From Terrabacter sp. Root85 (GTDB lineage Bacteria > Actinomycetota > Actinomycetes > Actinomycetales > Dermatophilaceae), in the NCBI RefSeq assembly GCF_001429185.1, contig NZ_LMIW01000008.1:670056-734055 (forward strand): DNA of 64,000 nt, given 5' to 3'. The notes beneath the pieces are model-generated. The model was not told the DNA's origin and did not search any database. It worked only from the letters and a program-made list of their open reading frames with translations. The translations under genes were made by a program, and so were the position numbers. This document shows positions 1 to 9,154 of the stretch, piece by piece. Position 1 is the stretch's first letter. The number at the start of each line of letters is the position of its first letter.

Positions 1-450
1 CCAGCGGGTGCGGCGGCGACCAGCCTGGTCGTCACGGGGCTGACCAACGGGACGGCGTACCGTTTCCAGGTCGCTGCGGTGAACGCCGTCGGCACGAGCG
101 CCTTCTCGGCTCTGTCGATCGCGGTGACGCCGGCAACCGTTCCCGGCGCTCCCGTCATCGGGACCGCCACGGCCGGAGTCGCCGGTGGTGCGATCAACGC
201 GACAGCGCGGTGGACGCCTCCGGCAGCGACTGGTGGTTCGGTCATCACCGGCTACCGGGTCTCGGCGCTGCGCATGAGTGCAGCGGGAGCGGTCCTCGCG
301 ACCACCGTCTCAGCGGTGCAGCCGAGCACGGCCCGGTCGCTCGTGATGACACTGCCGGTCGCCGGTAACTACCGGTTCACCGTCCAGGCCGTCAACGCGG
401 TGGGAGGCGGGGCCCAGTCGGCCCGGTCGAACCTCGTGGCCGGCCGGTAG
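1..450 (+). CDS. Fibronectin type III domain protein, C-terminal part (truncated by window edge)
   Basis: The frame is open from the first base, so the N-terminus lies outside the window and 149 residues are visible. They contain the end of one fibronectin type III repeat (the NGTAYRFQVAAVNAVG strand pattern at about residues 15-31) and one complete repeat (about 45-145) with the same closing pattern (NYRFTVQAVNAVG). Fn3 repeats of this kind are typical of secreted or wall-associated actinobacterial proteins, where they act as spacers or binding modules next to a catalytic or adhesion domain. That other domain, if any, is not visible, so no function is assigned. The gene ends 15 bases before a strong hairpin terminator, so it is the last gene of its unit. 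Confidence 0.85.
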   Translation, partial: PAGAAATSLVVTGLTNGTAYRFQVAAVNAVGTSAFSALSIAVTPATVPGAPVIGTATAGVAGGAINATARWTPPAATGGSVITGYRVSALRMSAAGAVLATTVSAVQPSTARSLVMTLPVAGNYRFTVQAVNAVGGGAQSARSNLVAGR

Positions 451-465
451 TCCGGTAAGCAAGCA

Positions 466-500
466 GGAGGGTGGTGGCCCCGCAGGGGTCACCACCCTCC
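466..500 (+). terminator. Intrinsic terminator-like hairpin after the Fn3 gene
   Basis: GGAGGGTGGTG and CACCACCCTCC form an 11-base perfect stem, extended inward by CCCC/GGGG around a GCA loop. It begins 15 bases after the stop codon. There is no strong T-run, as is common in high-GC actinobacteria. It may also serve the converging gene from the right. Confidence 0.8.
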
Positions 501-598
501 GTCGTGTGGGGGCGTGAGTGGTCCACGCGATGTCGTGCCGCCGGCACGGCCGACGCCGCGACTGCCCACCGAGGGCGTATGCCGTCCGCCGGGCTCCC

Positions 599-660
599 GG
601 TGCCGGTGCCGGTGCCCGTGCCGGTGCCGGGGGGCAGGTCGGTGCCGGTCGGTGCCGGTC
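599..660 (+). repeat. Short tandem repeat, GGTGCC hexamers
   Basis: Five consecutive hexamers close to GGTGCC (one copy is CGTGCC) run from 599 to 628, followed by two copies of the 10-mer GGTGCCGGTC at 641-660. It lies in the convergent gap just after the stop of the CopC-CopD gene. This looks like replication-slippage repeat DNA; no coding role is supported. Confidence 0.6.
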
Positions 661-680
661 AGGCGCTGGGGCGCCGGGCC

Positions 681-2432
681 TCAGGCGTCGGCCGCGATGG
701 GCACGGTGAAGACGACCGTGGTCGGTGATCCCGAGGTCGGGGTGAGCACCAGACGGACCGACCACGGGCCGACGTCGTCGAAGGTGAGGCCGACCTCGGT
801 CGCACCGTCGGCACCGGACCCGTCCGGGCTCACGGGGAGCCGGACGGCCGCCGCGGTGGCCCCGGGACGGCTGACCGACCCGGTTACGGACGAGATGACG
901 CGGCGTCCACCGGGCGCCGCGACCGTCACGAGGGCGATCGTGTCGCCGACCCGGGGGCGCGGCAGCTGCACCGACACCGTCGCGCCGTCGGCCGTGATCA
1001 CCCGGCTCCACGGTTCGACGTAGTCCGAGCGGGCGGGGATGATGACGACGAGCGCCGTCGTGAGGCCGAGCACGACTGCGGCGGTGAGCGTCTCGCCGGC
1101 GAGCCCCGCCCGCAGGCCCCTGGCCCCGACGGCTGCCGCCGGGACCGTGGACGCCGGAGCCCCGGCCTCTGCTCGAGAAGGCGTTGGTATGCGGTGTCGC
1201 TCGACCCACACCCGCGCGCTGTTGCCGAGGGCGACGAGGACGAGCACGCCGCCGACCTTCGCGAGGAGCACGCGTCCGTAGGCGGTCGGCGTCAGGGCCG
1301 AGACGGTACCCACCTCGGACCAGGCCAGCAGGACTCCGGTGACCACGAGCGTCGCGACGCTCGCGAGGGCCACCGAGGAGAAACGGGGGAGCGCCCGGCC
1401 GAGGGCCGCCTGCTGCTCGGGCTCCCCGGACCCGACGAGCAGGCCGACGAGGCCACCGAGCCAGACGACCATGGCGAGCAGGTGCACGACGTTGAGCGCC
1501 ACGGTGGGCGCGGGGTGGGTCGTGGCCGCGGAGTGCCCGGCCAGCGGCCACGTCACGGCGAGAGCGAGGGTCACGGCGACGGCGGCGGACCGCAGGCCGA
1601 GCAGGAGGCGCCCCGTCGCACGCGGCCCGAAGCTCAGGGCGGCCACGAGCAGCGCGACGAGGGCGACGAGGAGGAAGGCCCGCACCGAGTGGACCGTGTC
1701 GAAGGTCCGGGAGTGGGTGTCGAGGGAGCCGGGGTCGGCCCAGAGCGCACTGAACGGCTCGCCGCTGGCATAGACACCCTGCACGACCATGCTCCCCACG
1801 GTGGCCGCAGCGAGCAGGCCCGCACCGATGCCGAGGAGGCGACGGGTCCGGGGTGACGAGAGCCCCTCGGGCCACAGCCACAGGACCATGAGCAGCAGGC
1901 CGGGGGCGAGGACCATCCCGGCGTACCCGAGCCAGCGCAGGGGGCCCAGCACAGCTCCCGCGAGGTCGTTGTGGCTGTCGTCCGGTGGAGTCCCCTGGAC
2001 CGGGGTCGGGGCGCCGACGGAGAAGCGGAACGACCCGGTCACGGGATGGGTGTCGGCCGAGCTCGCCTGCCACACCACGACATACGTGCCCTTGGTCAGT
2101 CCGGGTCGCAGCGGGACCCGGAGCGAGTCCGACGTGCCCTCGACGGCGAGGACCTGACCCTGGTCGACGCGTTCGTAGTGGTCGTCGTAGACGTGCGCTG
2201 CCCCGTCCGCGGCCGCCACGGGCTCGGCGAACCGCAGCGTCACCGCCGTCGGCGCCGTGGCGACGACCGAGCCGGCCGACGGGTCCGAGGACCGGAGGCG
2301 CGTGTGGGCGCCGGCCGGGCCGGACGTGACGAGGACGACGGCAAGGGTCAGGAGGGCGACGAGCGCTCCGCGCCGACGTCGTCCCGGGCTCCCTCCGAGG
2401 CCCCCGCGCGAGCGGGGCCTGCCCAGCGTCAT
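681..2432 (-). CDS. CopC-CopD fusion: copper-binding and copper-import membrane protein
   Basis: This 583-residue protein joins two copper-resistance families. After a signal peptide (about residues 20-42, ending PAGA-H) the mature protein starts with His43, the position that binds Cu(II) in CopC. The CopC beta-sandwich runs to about residue 150 and keeps a D-x-H-P element (SADTHPVTGSF). A CopD-type domain follows, with about eight hydrophobic segments (FLLVALVALLVAAL, LLAMVVWLGGLVGLLVG and others) and a C-terminal exported beta domain. The likely role is periplasmic copper capture and transfer across the membrane. ATG 2432 was chosen because it immediately precedes a normal signal peptide. 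It diverges from the exported protein and multicopper oxidase genes, 129 bases apart, which suggests copper supply for that enzyme (inference). Confidence 0.88.
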   Translation of the reverse strand: MTLGRPRSRGGLGGSPGRRRRGALVALLTLAVVLVTSGPAGAHTRLRSSDPSAGSVVATAPTAVTLRFAEPVAAADGAAHVYDDHYERVDQGQVLAVEGTSDSLRVPLRPGLTKGTYVVVWQASSADTHPVTGSFRFSVGAPTPVQGTPPDDSHNDLAGAVLGPLRWLGYAGMVLAPGLLLMVLWLWPEGLSSPRTRRLLGIGAGLLAAATVGSMVVQGVYASGEPFSALWADPGSLDTHSRTFDTVHSVRAFLLVALVALLVAALSFGPRATGRLLLGLRSAAVAVTLALAVTWPLAGHSAATTHPAPTVALNVVHLLAMVVWLGGLVGLLVGSGEPEQQAALGRALPRFSSVALASVATLVVTGVLLAWSEVGTVSALTPTAYGRVLLAKVGGVLVLVALGNSARVWVERHRIPTPSRAEAGAPASTVPAAAVGARGLRAGLAGETLTAAVVLGLTTALVVIIPARSDYVEPWSRVITADGATVSVQLPRPRVGDTIALVTVAAPGGRRVISSVTGSVSRPGATAAAVRLPVSPDGSGADGATEVGLTFDDVGPWSVRLVLTPTSGSPTTVVFTVPIAADA

Positions 2433-2561
2433 GGTCCGAGAGTAGGACGGGAACTGTTGCGCCCGGGGGAGATTGGAGCCGGTCGCCCGCGAAAGGCGTG
2501 GCCGTGCTCTGCAGTGGCGGACCCCAAGGTAGGTCGAAGGTCGCCCTGCGACGCTGGTCGG

Positions 2562-3131
2562 ATGAGAAGCCTGCGCCCGGAACCGCGACGGGGACGCACC
2601 ATCGTCCTCGCGCTGCTCGTCGCCGTCGGGCTGGTCCTCGGGGGGTGGCACACCCGTGCCGTCCTCGCCGGGCCGCCCGACCCGACGGTCCTCACCGTGG
2701 GTGGGGTGTCGTTCAGGGTGACGGGTGCTGAGGAGGTGACCGGCCTCTCCGACGCCGACCTCGGTGGCATGTCCCACGGGGTGAACGGGCTCGTCACCAG
2801 CGACAAGGCCCTCGTCCGGGTCGTGCTGACCGTGACGGCGGGCGACGTCGACACGACGTACGACGCGACCGCCCTCAGGGCGATCGCCTCGGGACAGCCG
2901 TCCGGGGCGGCCCCGCTGGCCGGGTCGCTGCCGCTCCGGGGCCGTCTCGCGGCCCACGCCCACCTCGAGGGGTCGCTGTCCTACGTCCTGCCCCGTGACG
3001 GCTCGCACGTCGTGCTCGGCGCCGGCCCGGGCACGCCACGGGTGCCCCTGCTCTACATGTCGACTGCCGGCGGCTCGCCGGGCGACACGCACGACTCGCA
3101 CGTCGCGCCGAAGCCTTCCCAGAAGGAGTGA
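2562..3131 (+). CDS. Small exported protein of unknown function upstream of the multicopper oxidase
   Basis: This 189-residue protein has basic N-terminal residues, then one hydrophobic segment (IVLALLVAVGLVLGG, about residues 14-28) that could be a signal peptide or anchor. The rest is a predicted beta-rich exported domain (about 45-165) with no cysteine and few conserved-looking motifs, ending in a His-containing tail (GDTHDSHVAPKPSQKE). I do not recognise the family. Its stop codon sits three bases before the ATG of the multicopper oxidase and its last codons carry that gene's ribosome binding site, so the two are almost certainly co-translated. A role as accessory subunit or copper-site partner is an inference from this coupling. 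In Bacillus the MnxG oxidase also works with small partner subunits, but no similarity to them is visible. Confidence 0.7.
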   Translation: MRSLRPEPRRGRTIVLALLVAVGLVLGGWHTRAVLAGPPDPTVLTVGGVSFRVTGAEEVTGLSDADLGGMSHGVNGLVTSDKALVRVVLTVTAGDVDTTYDATALRAIASGQPSGAAPLAGSLPLRGRLAAHAHLEGSLSYVLPRDGSHVVLGAGPGTPRVPLLYMSTAGGSPGDTHDSHVAPKPSQKE

Positions 3132-3133
3132 CC

Positions 3134-6100
3134 ATGGCCATCCCGTCGCACACCACCCGAGCGAGCGCGAAGCGGCACGTCACCGTGGCCGACCTCGTCA
3201 CGGCGCTGGCGATGGGGGTGGTGGGCGGGCTCTGGCTGTCCTGGCTCGACCTGCACGACGTCGGAGCGGGCGTCATCCAGGGACCGGTGGGTCACTCGAC
3301 CACCGTCGTGGCGTTCACCGTGCCCCTCGTGCTCGTCGTCCACCCCGTCCTGGCGGCGTCGCTGCGCCGAGGGCTGCGCGAGTCGGCGGTGCTGGCACGG
3401 TGCATCCTCGCGGTGGCGGCCTCGGTCGCGGTGGGCAACCAGCTGCGGCTCGTGGCCCTGGACGAGCCCCGGGGCGGCCTGCCGGTGATCGGCCTCTTCG
3501 GGGACGCGACGACGGTCCTGATCGTCGTCGTGCCCGTGGTCGTGGTCGCCTCGTCGCTCCGGTCCCTCGCCGGGACCCGGCGCCACGGGGGCCTCTCGCG
3601 GTCCCGCCGTCGTGCCCACGGGGCACGTCTGCTCGCGGTGGGTACCGGGGTCATCGGCGTCGTCGCCGTGCTCGCCCTCGCACCCGTCGCCGAGGCGTCG
3701 TCGCCCACCGTGGCCCTCGCCGGGACGCCCGGCTGCCTGGACGGGGGGAGCGTGAACCGCTCCTACGACGTCACGGCCATCGACGTCAACATCCCGCTCA
3801 ACCGGTTCGGCGACCACGACCCCAAGGGCAAGATGTACGTCCTCACCTCACGTCTCGCCGCGGTCCGGGCCCAGGAGACCTCGCAGAAGGTGTCCGTGGG
3901 CCTTCGCGACGACGCGATCCAGCCCCTCGTCATCCGGGCCAACGAGGGTGACTGCGTCTCGATCCGGCTGACCAACGCGGCATCGGGCGGGCCCTACGGC
4001 CTGCACATCGACGGGCTCGAGTTCGACATCAGCTCGTCGGGCGACGAGGTGGGCCAGAACGACCCGTCCGACGTCGCGGCGGGACAGAGCCGCACCTACC
4101 GTTTCGCCATCCCGCTCGACCGTCGCCTCGAGGGCGGCCACTACATCCACCCCGGGCCCGGCTACCGCGCCGCGGTCGCGCACGGGCTCTTCGGCGCGCT
4201 CGTCGTCGAGCCGCCGGGGTCGACCTACTGGAACGCCTCGGTCGCCGGTCGCCAGCTGGAGTCCGGCTGGGAGGCCATCATCAAGCCGGCCTCACCGAGT
4301 GCCGCCTGCGTCCCGACGAGCGCGATGCCGACGTGCGGCTTCCGCGAGGGCGCCCTGCTGCACCACGAGATCGGCAACGACAACGAGCTGATCAAGAACG
4401 CCGCCGGCGCCGACATCCCGCTCGTCGACTCGACGACCGGCTCCTACCGGCCCGGCGCCTTCGCGCTCAACTACCGCTCGGAGCCGTTCCGCAACAGGCT
4501 CCTCGCCTTCCCGAAGGAGAAGTCTCACGCGTACAGCTCGTACACCTTCGGCGAGCCGGCGACGCCGATGATGCGCGGCTACCTCGCCGACCCGACGAAG
4601 ATCCGGCTCATGCACGTGGGCAGCGAGAAGTTCCACGTCTTCCATCTCCACGGCGGGGGTGACCGGTGGCGCTTCAACCCGGTCGCCGACACGTCGTTCA
4701 ACTACGCCGACACAGGACTTCGCAAGGACCCGCCCACCGTGCTGTCGCCGTCGCAGCGTCTCGACTCCCAGTCGATCGGCCCCGGTGAGTCCTACGACCT
4801 CGAGATCGAGGGCGGCGCGGGCGGCGTCCAGCAGTCCGCCGGCGACTTCCTCTTCCACTGCCACATCGCCAAGCACTACAACTCCGGCATGTGGGGCCTG
4901 TGGCGCGTCTACGACACCCGCCAGCCCGACCTCGTGCCGATCGCCGACCGAGCACTCCCGCCGACCGCCGTCGACTCGCGCGGCCTCATCGGGCGCACCA
5001 TCAACGGCACCCTGATCACGGCCACCAACCTCGACTCCTGGATCCGCCCGCAGCTGCCGCCGGCCGGGGTGCCGCGCAACGGACAGGACGCGACCGTCTG
5101 GAACTGGAAGGTGACGGGCACGGGGTCGCAGCAGCTCTACCTCGGAGCCCCGGCCGACCCCACGGTCTTCGCCGACTCCCCGAAGGTCGTGTCCGGCCAG
5201 CCGAACCTCCTCGCCGTCGACGTGGGGCGCATCGTGACGGGACGACCGACGATCCTGTTCAACCCGCGCAACGGTCGCCCGGCCTACCCGCTCTTCCGCA
5301 CGAACATCGGTAAACGACCACCCTTCACCCCAGCCGGTCACAGCGGGACACCATGGCTCGGGGCGACGACGGGCCAGACCTCCGCGAGCACCAGTCCGTG
5401 GACCAACCGCTCGGATGCCTTGTGCCCCAAGGGGAGACGGGTCCGCACCTTCAACGTCGTCACCATCGGCAAGTCGATCCAGCGCACGCCGACGCAGGTC
5501 GACCCGGACGGCAAGCTGTTCGTCCTGGCCAAGGACAAGCAGGCAGTCGCGAGTGATCCGCGCCGGTCCGACCCGCTCGCGATCCGTGCCAACCAGGGCG
5601 ACTGCGTCGCGATCACGCTGACCAACGAGATCCCCGACGCGTCCGCCTTCGACAACTTCTCCAAGAGCTCCATGCACATCCACCACGTCCAGTTCGACGT
5701 GCAGGGGTCCGACGGGGTGAGTGCGGGCTACGCCTTCGAGCACTCCGTCCGGCCCTACCGTGTGGTCGACCCGCGCCTCAGCACGGCGGCCGCCAAGGGG
5801 TCCCGGACGCTCGTCCTCAGCAGCGTGGCCTCGCTCGTCGGCGTCGACGCCGGCGGCAAGGCCACGAGACCGTGGATCGCCGTCGGTGAGGGCCTCGAGT
5901 CCATCGAGACCCACCAGGTCGTCGCCGTCAACCAGACGACCCGCACCGTGACCCTCGACTCGGCGCTGGTCGCCGCCCACGCGTCCGGGGAGTATGCCGG
6001 GAGCGAGTTCATCCAGTACCGCTGGTACCCCGATGCCCTGCTCGACAACGTCTTCTGGCACGACCACGTCGACGGGATCCACGGCTGGGGCCACGGCCTC

Positions 6101-7825
6101 GTCGGCCAGCTCGTCGTCGAGCCTCCCGGCTCGACCTACCACGACCCCGTGACCGGGGCCGAGGTGGACTCGGGCACCCTCGTCGACATCCACACGACGA
6201 GCGCCCTGTCCCCGGGACTCGTCAACGGCAGCTTCCGTGAGCTGGCGCTCTGGACGATCAACGACAACGACGCGGGGGCGTACTCCACGCTCAACCTCAA
6301 GGCGAACCCGCTCGCAGACCGCCCGGACACGGCGCACCAGTTCAGCTCCTGGACCTACGGCGACCCGGTGACACCCCTGCCCCGGCTCTATCCCGACGAC
6401 CCGCTGGTCGTGCGCACCATCAACGTGTCACCGACCGTCGACACCCTGCACCTGCAGGGGGGCCGCACGCTGCTCGAACCGCGCTACACCCACGACGACG
6501 GGTCGGGCCCCAGCCCGGCCGGATCGATCATCGACACGATCCACTACGGCGTCAGCGAGAAGTTCACCCTGGTCTTCAACGGCTCGGCGCCCGACATGCG
6601 GATGAGACCGGGTGACTACCTCTACGCCAACGGCGTCGAGAAGCACACCCAGCAGGGCGCGTGGGGCGTCGTGCGGGTGCTGCCCGGAACCGTCGACGAC
6701 CTCCAGCCCCTCCCGGGGGTGGCGCCGCCGAGCACCGCCTACGTGCCACCGGTCGCCACCGGTGGACCGCCTCCGGCAGCCGAGCCCCAGGACAGCCCGT
6801 GCCCGCCGACGGCGCCGACGCGCAGCTTCAACCTCAGTGCCGTCGACAAGTCGCAGACCCTCAACGGTGCCCGGACGGCGTTCGTCCCCGACGGTGACGT
6901 CCTCAGCATCAAGAAGGGCCTGAAGAGCCCGGTACCGCTCGTGCTGCACGTCGTCGCCGGCGAGTGCGTCTCGGTCCGCCTCACGAACACGCTGACCACC
7001 GCAGTGGGGTTCTCGGTGGGCAAGCTCGACCGCGCCTCCGACTCGGGCGGCGTCGACGTCGGCTTCGCGCCGGAGCAGAACGTGGCTCCGGGGGCCGTAC
7101 GCACCTACATGTACTACGCCGCCACCGACCGGCTCGGCACCGCCGTCATCTCGGACCTGGCCTCGCCGGGCTCGGCCAAGAACGGTCTCTACGGCGCGAT
7201 GGTCGTCGCCCCCGCGTCGAGGGTCGACGGTCTGCGCACCGAGTTCAGCGACCCCGTCACGGGACTCGCGAAGGACATCGGCGCCCAGGTGATCGTGCAC
7301 GTACCGGGCGGCGACGTCACCGACTACCGCGACTTCACGGTGCTCCTGGCCGACGACGACACGCAGATCGGGCAGGACTTCATGCCCTACCCGACGAACG
7401 CCCGGGCGGGACGGTCGCTGCTCAACTACGCGGCGGCTCCGGCCGGTGACGGTCCCGGCGCGTTCCGTGACCCGGGGCAGGTGCCCCTGCTGACGGCGTA
7501 CGCCGGCGACCCGGAGGTCGTGCACGTGGTCGTGACGCCCGGGAGCGAGAGCGCCCACGTCTTCGGCCTCGGCGGGCTGCACTGGCCGCAGGACCCTCGG
7601 ATCGGTGACTCGGACTCGACGACCGCGCAGGGCATGGGGCCGTGGGAGTCCTTCGACCTCGACGTCGTCGGCGGCGCGGGCGGCACGAGAGTGGCACCCG
7701 GTGACTACTTCTACGGCGACCTCAGGAGGCCGTTCACCGCAGTCGGGGTCTGGGGCCTGCAACGGGTGCTGCCTTACACGTCCCCGACGTGTCCGATCCT
7801 CCGCGTCGACGGGAGCACGTGCTGA
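3134..7825 (+). CDS. Giant membrane-anchored multicopper oxidase, MnxG-like (candidate Mn(II)/metal oxidase)
   Basis: The 1563-residue protein begins with about five membrane segments (residues 15-190), then three repeated two-cupredoxin units starting near residues 207, 770 and 1229 (each opens with an R-S/T-F/Y-N/D-V-like strand followed by an A-N-x-G-D-C-V-x-I-x-L-T-N strand). Complete multicopper motifs occur once: HVFHLHG at 501-507 and HCHIAKHYNSGM at 575-586 in unit 1, HIHH at 848-851 and HDH at 976-978 in unit 2. Equivalent positions in unit 3 lack the histidines. So a type 1 copper and a trinuclear cluster can form, but between units 1 and 2. Size and six-domain form resemble MnxG manganese oxidases; the substrate is unproven. 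ATG 3134 is preferred over GTG 3128 because the latter lies within the AGAAGGAG ribosome site. Confidence 0.85.
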   Translation: MAIPSHTTRASAKRHVTVADLVTALAMGVVGGLWLSWLDLHDVGAGVIQGPVGHSTTVVAFTVPLVLVVHPVLAASLRRGLRESAVLARCILAVAASVAVGNQLRLVALDEPRGGLPVIGLFGDATTVLIVVVPVVVVASSLRSLAGTRRHGGLSRSRRRAHGARLLAVGTGVIGVVAVLALAPVAEASSPTVALAGTPGCLDGGSVNRSYDVTAIDVNIPLNRFGDHDPKGKMYVLTSRLAAVRAQETSQKVSVGLRDDAIQPLVIRANEGDCVSIRLTNAASGGPYGLHIDGLEFDISSSGDEVGQNDPSDVAAGQSRTYRFAIPLDRRLEGGHYIHPGPGYRAAVAHGLFGALVVEPPGSTYWNASVAGRQLESGWEAIIKPASPSAACVPTSAMPTCGFREGALLHHEIGNDNELIKNAAGADIPLVDSTTGSYRPGAFALNYRSEPFRNRLLAFPKEKSHAYSSYTFGEPATPMMRGYLADPTKIRLMHVGSEKFHVFHLHGGGDRWRFNPVADTSFNYADTGLRKDPPTVLSPSQRLDSQSIGPGESYDLEIEGGAGGVQQSAGDFLFHCHIAKHYNSGMWGLWRVYDTRQPDLVPIADRALPPTAVDSRGLIGRTINGTLITATNLDSWIRPQLPPAGVPRNGQDATVWNWKVTGTGSQQLYLGAPADPTVFADSPKVVSGQPNLLAVDVGRIVTGRPTILFNPRNGRPAYPLFRTNIGKRPPFTPAGHSGTPWLGATTGQTSASTSPWTNRSDALCPKGRRVRTFNVVTIGKSIQRTPTQVDPDGKLFVLAKDKQAVASDPRRSDPLAIRANQGDCVAITLTNEIPDASAFDNFSKSSMHIHHVQFDVQGSDGVSAGYAFEHSVRPYRVVDPRLSTAAAKGSRTLVLSSVASLVGVDAGGKATRPWIAVGEGLESIETHQVVAVNQTTRTVTLDSALVAAHASGEYAGSEFIQYRWYPDALLDNVFWHDHVDGIHGWGHGLVGQLVVEPPGSTYHDPVTGAEVDSGTLVDIHTTSALSPGLVNGSFRELALWTINDNDAGAYSTLNLKANPLADRPDTAHQFSSWTYGDPVTPLPRLYPDDPLVVRTINVSPTVDTLHLQGGRTLLEPRYTHDDGSGPSPAGSIIDTIHYGVSEKFTLVFNGSAPDMRMRPGDYLYANGVEKHTQQGAWGVVRVLPGTVDDLQPLPGVAPPSTAYVPPVATGGPPPAAEPQDSPCPPTAPTRSFNLSAVDKSQTLNGARTAFVPDGDVLSIKKGLKSPVPLVLHVVAGECVSVRLTNTLTTAVGFSVGKLDRASDSGGVDVGFAPEQNVAPGAVRTYMYYAATDRLGTAVISDLASPGSAKNGLYGAMVVAPASRVDGLRTEFSDPVTGLAKDIGAQVIVHVPGGDVTDYRDFTVLLADDDTQIGQDFMPYPTNARAGRSLLNYAAAPAGDGPGAFRDPGQVPLLTAYAGDPEVVHVVVTPGSESAHVFGLGGLHWPQDPRIGDSDSTTAQGMGPWESFDLDVVGGAGGTRVAPGDYFYGDLRRPFTAVGVWGLQRVLPYTSPTCPILRVDGSTC

Positions 7826-7832
7826 CGGGGGC

Positions 7833-9068
7833 TCAGGACCCGTCCGCGGTGGGAGCCGAGAGCGCCACGACGAGCTCGCGCACCGCGGACGGGTCGAGGA
7901 GCCGGTCGCCGTAGAGCTCGCGCACCTGGGCCATCCGGTAGCGGACGGTCTGCGCGTGCACGTGCAGCTCGGCAGCGACCGCGTCCCGACGTCCCTGGTG
8001 CAGCAGCCACGACAGGAGCGTCTCCGCCAGCCGGTCGCGGGTGCCGGGAGGCAGGTCGGCGAGGGGAGCGAGGACGTGGTTGCGAAGGTCTGCGAGCGCG
8101 TCCGGGTCGGCCGTGAGGACGAGGTCGGTCAGGTGCCGCTCCGTGTCGACGGGGGCCCCGCTGCGTGACGGCCGGACGAGTCGCGCCGTCCGCGCGGCGC
8201 GGTCGTAGGACGCGCGCGCGTCGTCCCACGGGCGCGGCGGGCCGACGACGGCATGGCGGCCGGCGAGCACCCGCAGCACGTGGACGCGGCCCGGCCCGTC
8301 GGCGTCCGGCACGAGCAGCAGCGTCAGCGGGAGGTCCGGGTCGACGTCGTCGATGCCCGGCAGGTCCTCGCCGACCTGGAGGGTGTCGGCCCCGAGCGAG
8401 GCGAGGGCACGGCGTCCCTGCGCCGCCGGCAGCAGGACCGCAGTCAGCGTGGCCGGGGGAGCCCACTCGGCGCGGGCGGCCGCCGCGGTCAGCGTGTCGA
8501 TGCCGGCCCGCGCCAGCAGGTGCTGACCGAGCCGTTCGCGGTATCGGTCTCGCACCCGGCCACTCGTCGTCAGCTCGTCGGTGTGACCCGCGACGCTCGC
8601 GGCCGACAGCTCGTCGATGTAGGCGAAGAGCAGCTCGGCGAACTTCGCCATCGTCGCCGCCGGCAGCCCGGCGTCTCCCGCGGCCCGGGCGAGCTCGCGC
8701 CACGACACGCGGGCACCGACCCGGTATGCCGCGAGCAGGCTGTCCATCGACCGTCCCCCGCGCGCCTCGCCGCGTCCGAGGGCGTAGGCCCCCTCGCGGG
8801 TCGGGCCGAGCGGGGTGCTCGGATCGACGTCGCTCCCGCTGCCCGCGAGCTTGAGGAAGCCGGCGATGGCCATCTGCACGGCGCGCTCGATCGTGTCGCC
8901 GGCGACCCCACCGAGGGCACCGCGGTAGTCGGGGACCTCGTCGACGACGGCGGTGACCGTCGTGGACGCGATGGCAGGGAGCCGCTCACGCAGCACCCTG
9001 AGCACCGCGTGGTCCAGCTGCAGGTCAGCCGCGCCACGGACCGTGGCGCTCGTTGCCTCTGAGGCCAT
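7833..9068 (-). CDS. PucR-family helix-turn-helix transcriptional regulator
   Basis: The 411-residue protein has the PucR/CdaR layout: an N-terminal helical sensor region (about 1-160, including the FLKLAG and VSWRELARAAGD segments), a GGDEF-like middle region (about 165-300), and a C-terminal helix-turn-helix near residues 345-405 with the typical HVHAQTVRYRMAQVRELYG core. Such proteins usually activate neighbouring metabolic operons in response to a small molecule. It is transcribed away from the reductase-desaturase pair, with 86 bases between the two starts, which makes that pair its most likely target. ATG 9068 was chosen because GGAGGG lies at the right distance; an ATG/GTG-type extension to 9107 has no better signal. 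Its 3' end converges on the multicopper oxidase with only 7 bases between stops. Confidence 0.88.
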   Translation of the reverse strand: MASEATSATVRGAADLQLDHAVLRVLRERLPAIASTTVTAVVDEVPDYRGALGGVAGDTIERAVQMAIAGFLKLAGSGSDVDPSTPLGPTREGAYALGRGEARGGRSMDSLLAAYRVGARVSWRELARAAGDAGLPAATMAKFAELLFAYIDELSAASVAGHTDELTTSGRVRDRYRERLGQHLLARAGIDTLTAAAARAEWAPPATLTAVLLPAAQGRRALASLGADTLQVGEDLPGIDDVDPDLPLTLLLVPDADGPGRVHVLRVLAGRHAVVGPPRPWDDARASYDRAARTARLVRPSRSGAPVDTERHLTDLVLTADPDALADLRNHVLAPLADLPPGTRDRLAETLLSWLLHQGRRDAVAAELHVHAQTVRYRMAQVRELYGDRLLDPSAVRELVVALSAPTADGS

Positions 9069-9154
9069 CGACTGTTCCCTCCGCACAAGAGTTCCCGAAC
9101 ACTTCACGCCCTGTGGTCAGGATCTTACCCTTGGGTGTCAGTCATGCTGGGGGC

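Noticed and set aside
599-660. A GGTGCC repeat considered as a CRISPR-like or protein-binding array
   Set aside because: Units are only six bases, with no spacers and no cas genes. It looks like slippage repeat DNA between convergent genes.
3128-3136. The GTG at 3128 as the start of the multicopper oxidase
   Set aside because: It overlaps the AGAAGGAG ribosome site and the previous stop codon. The ATG at 3134 has correct spacing.
4292-6337. A 681-codon minus-strand frame inside the multicopper oxidase
   Set aside because: The opposite strand encodes a protein with complete copper motifs. This frame is an antisense shadow without recognisable features.
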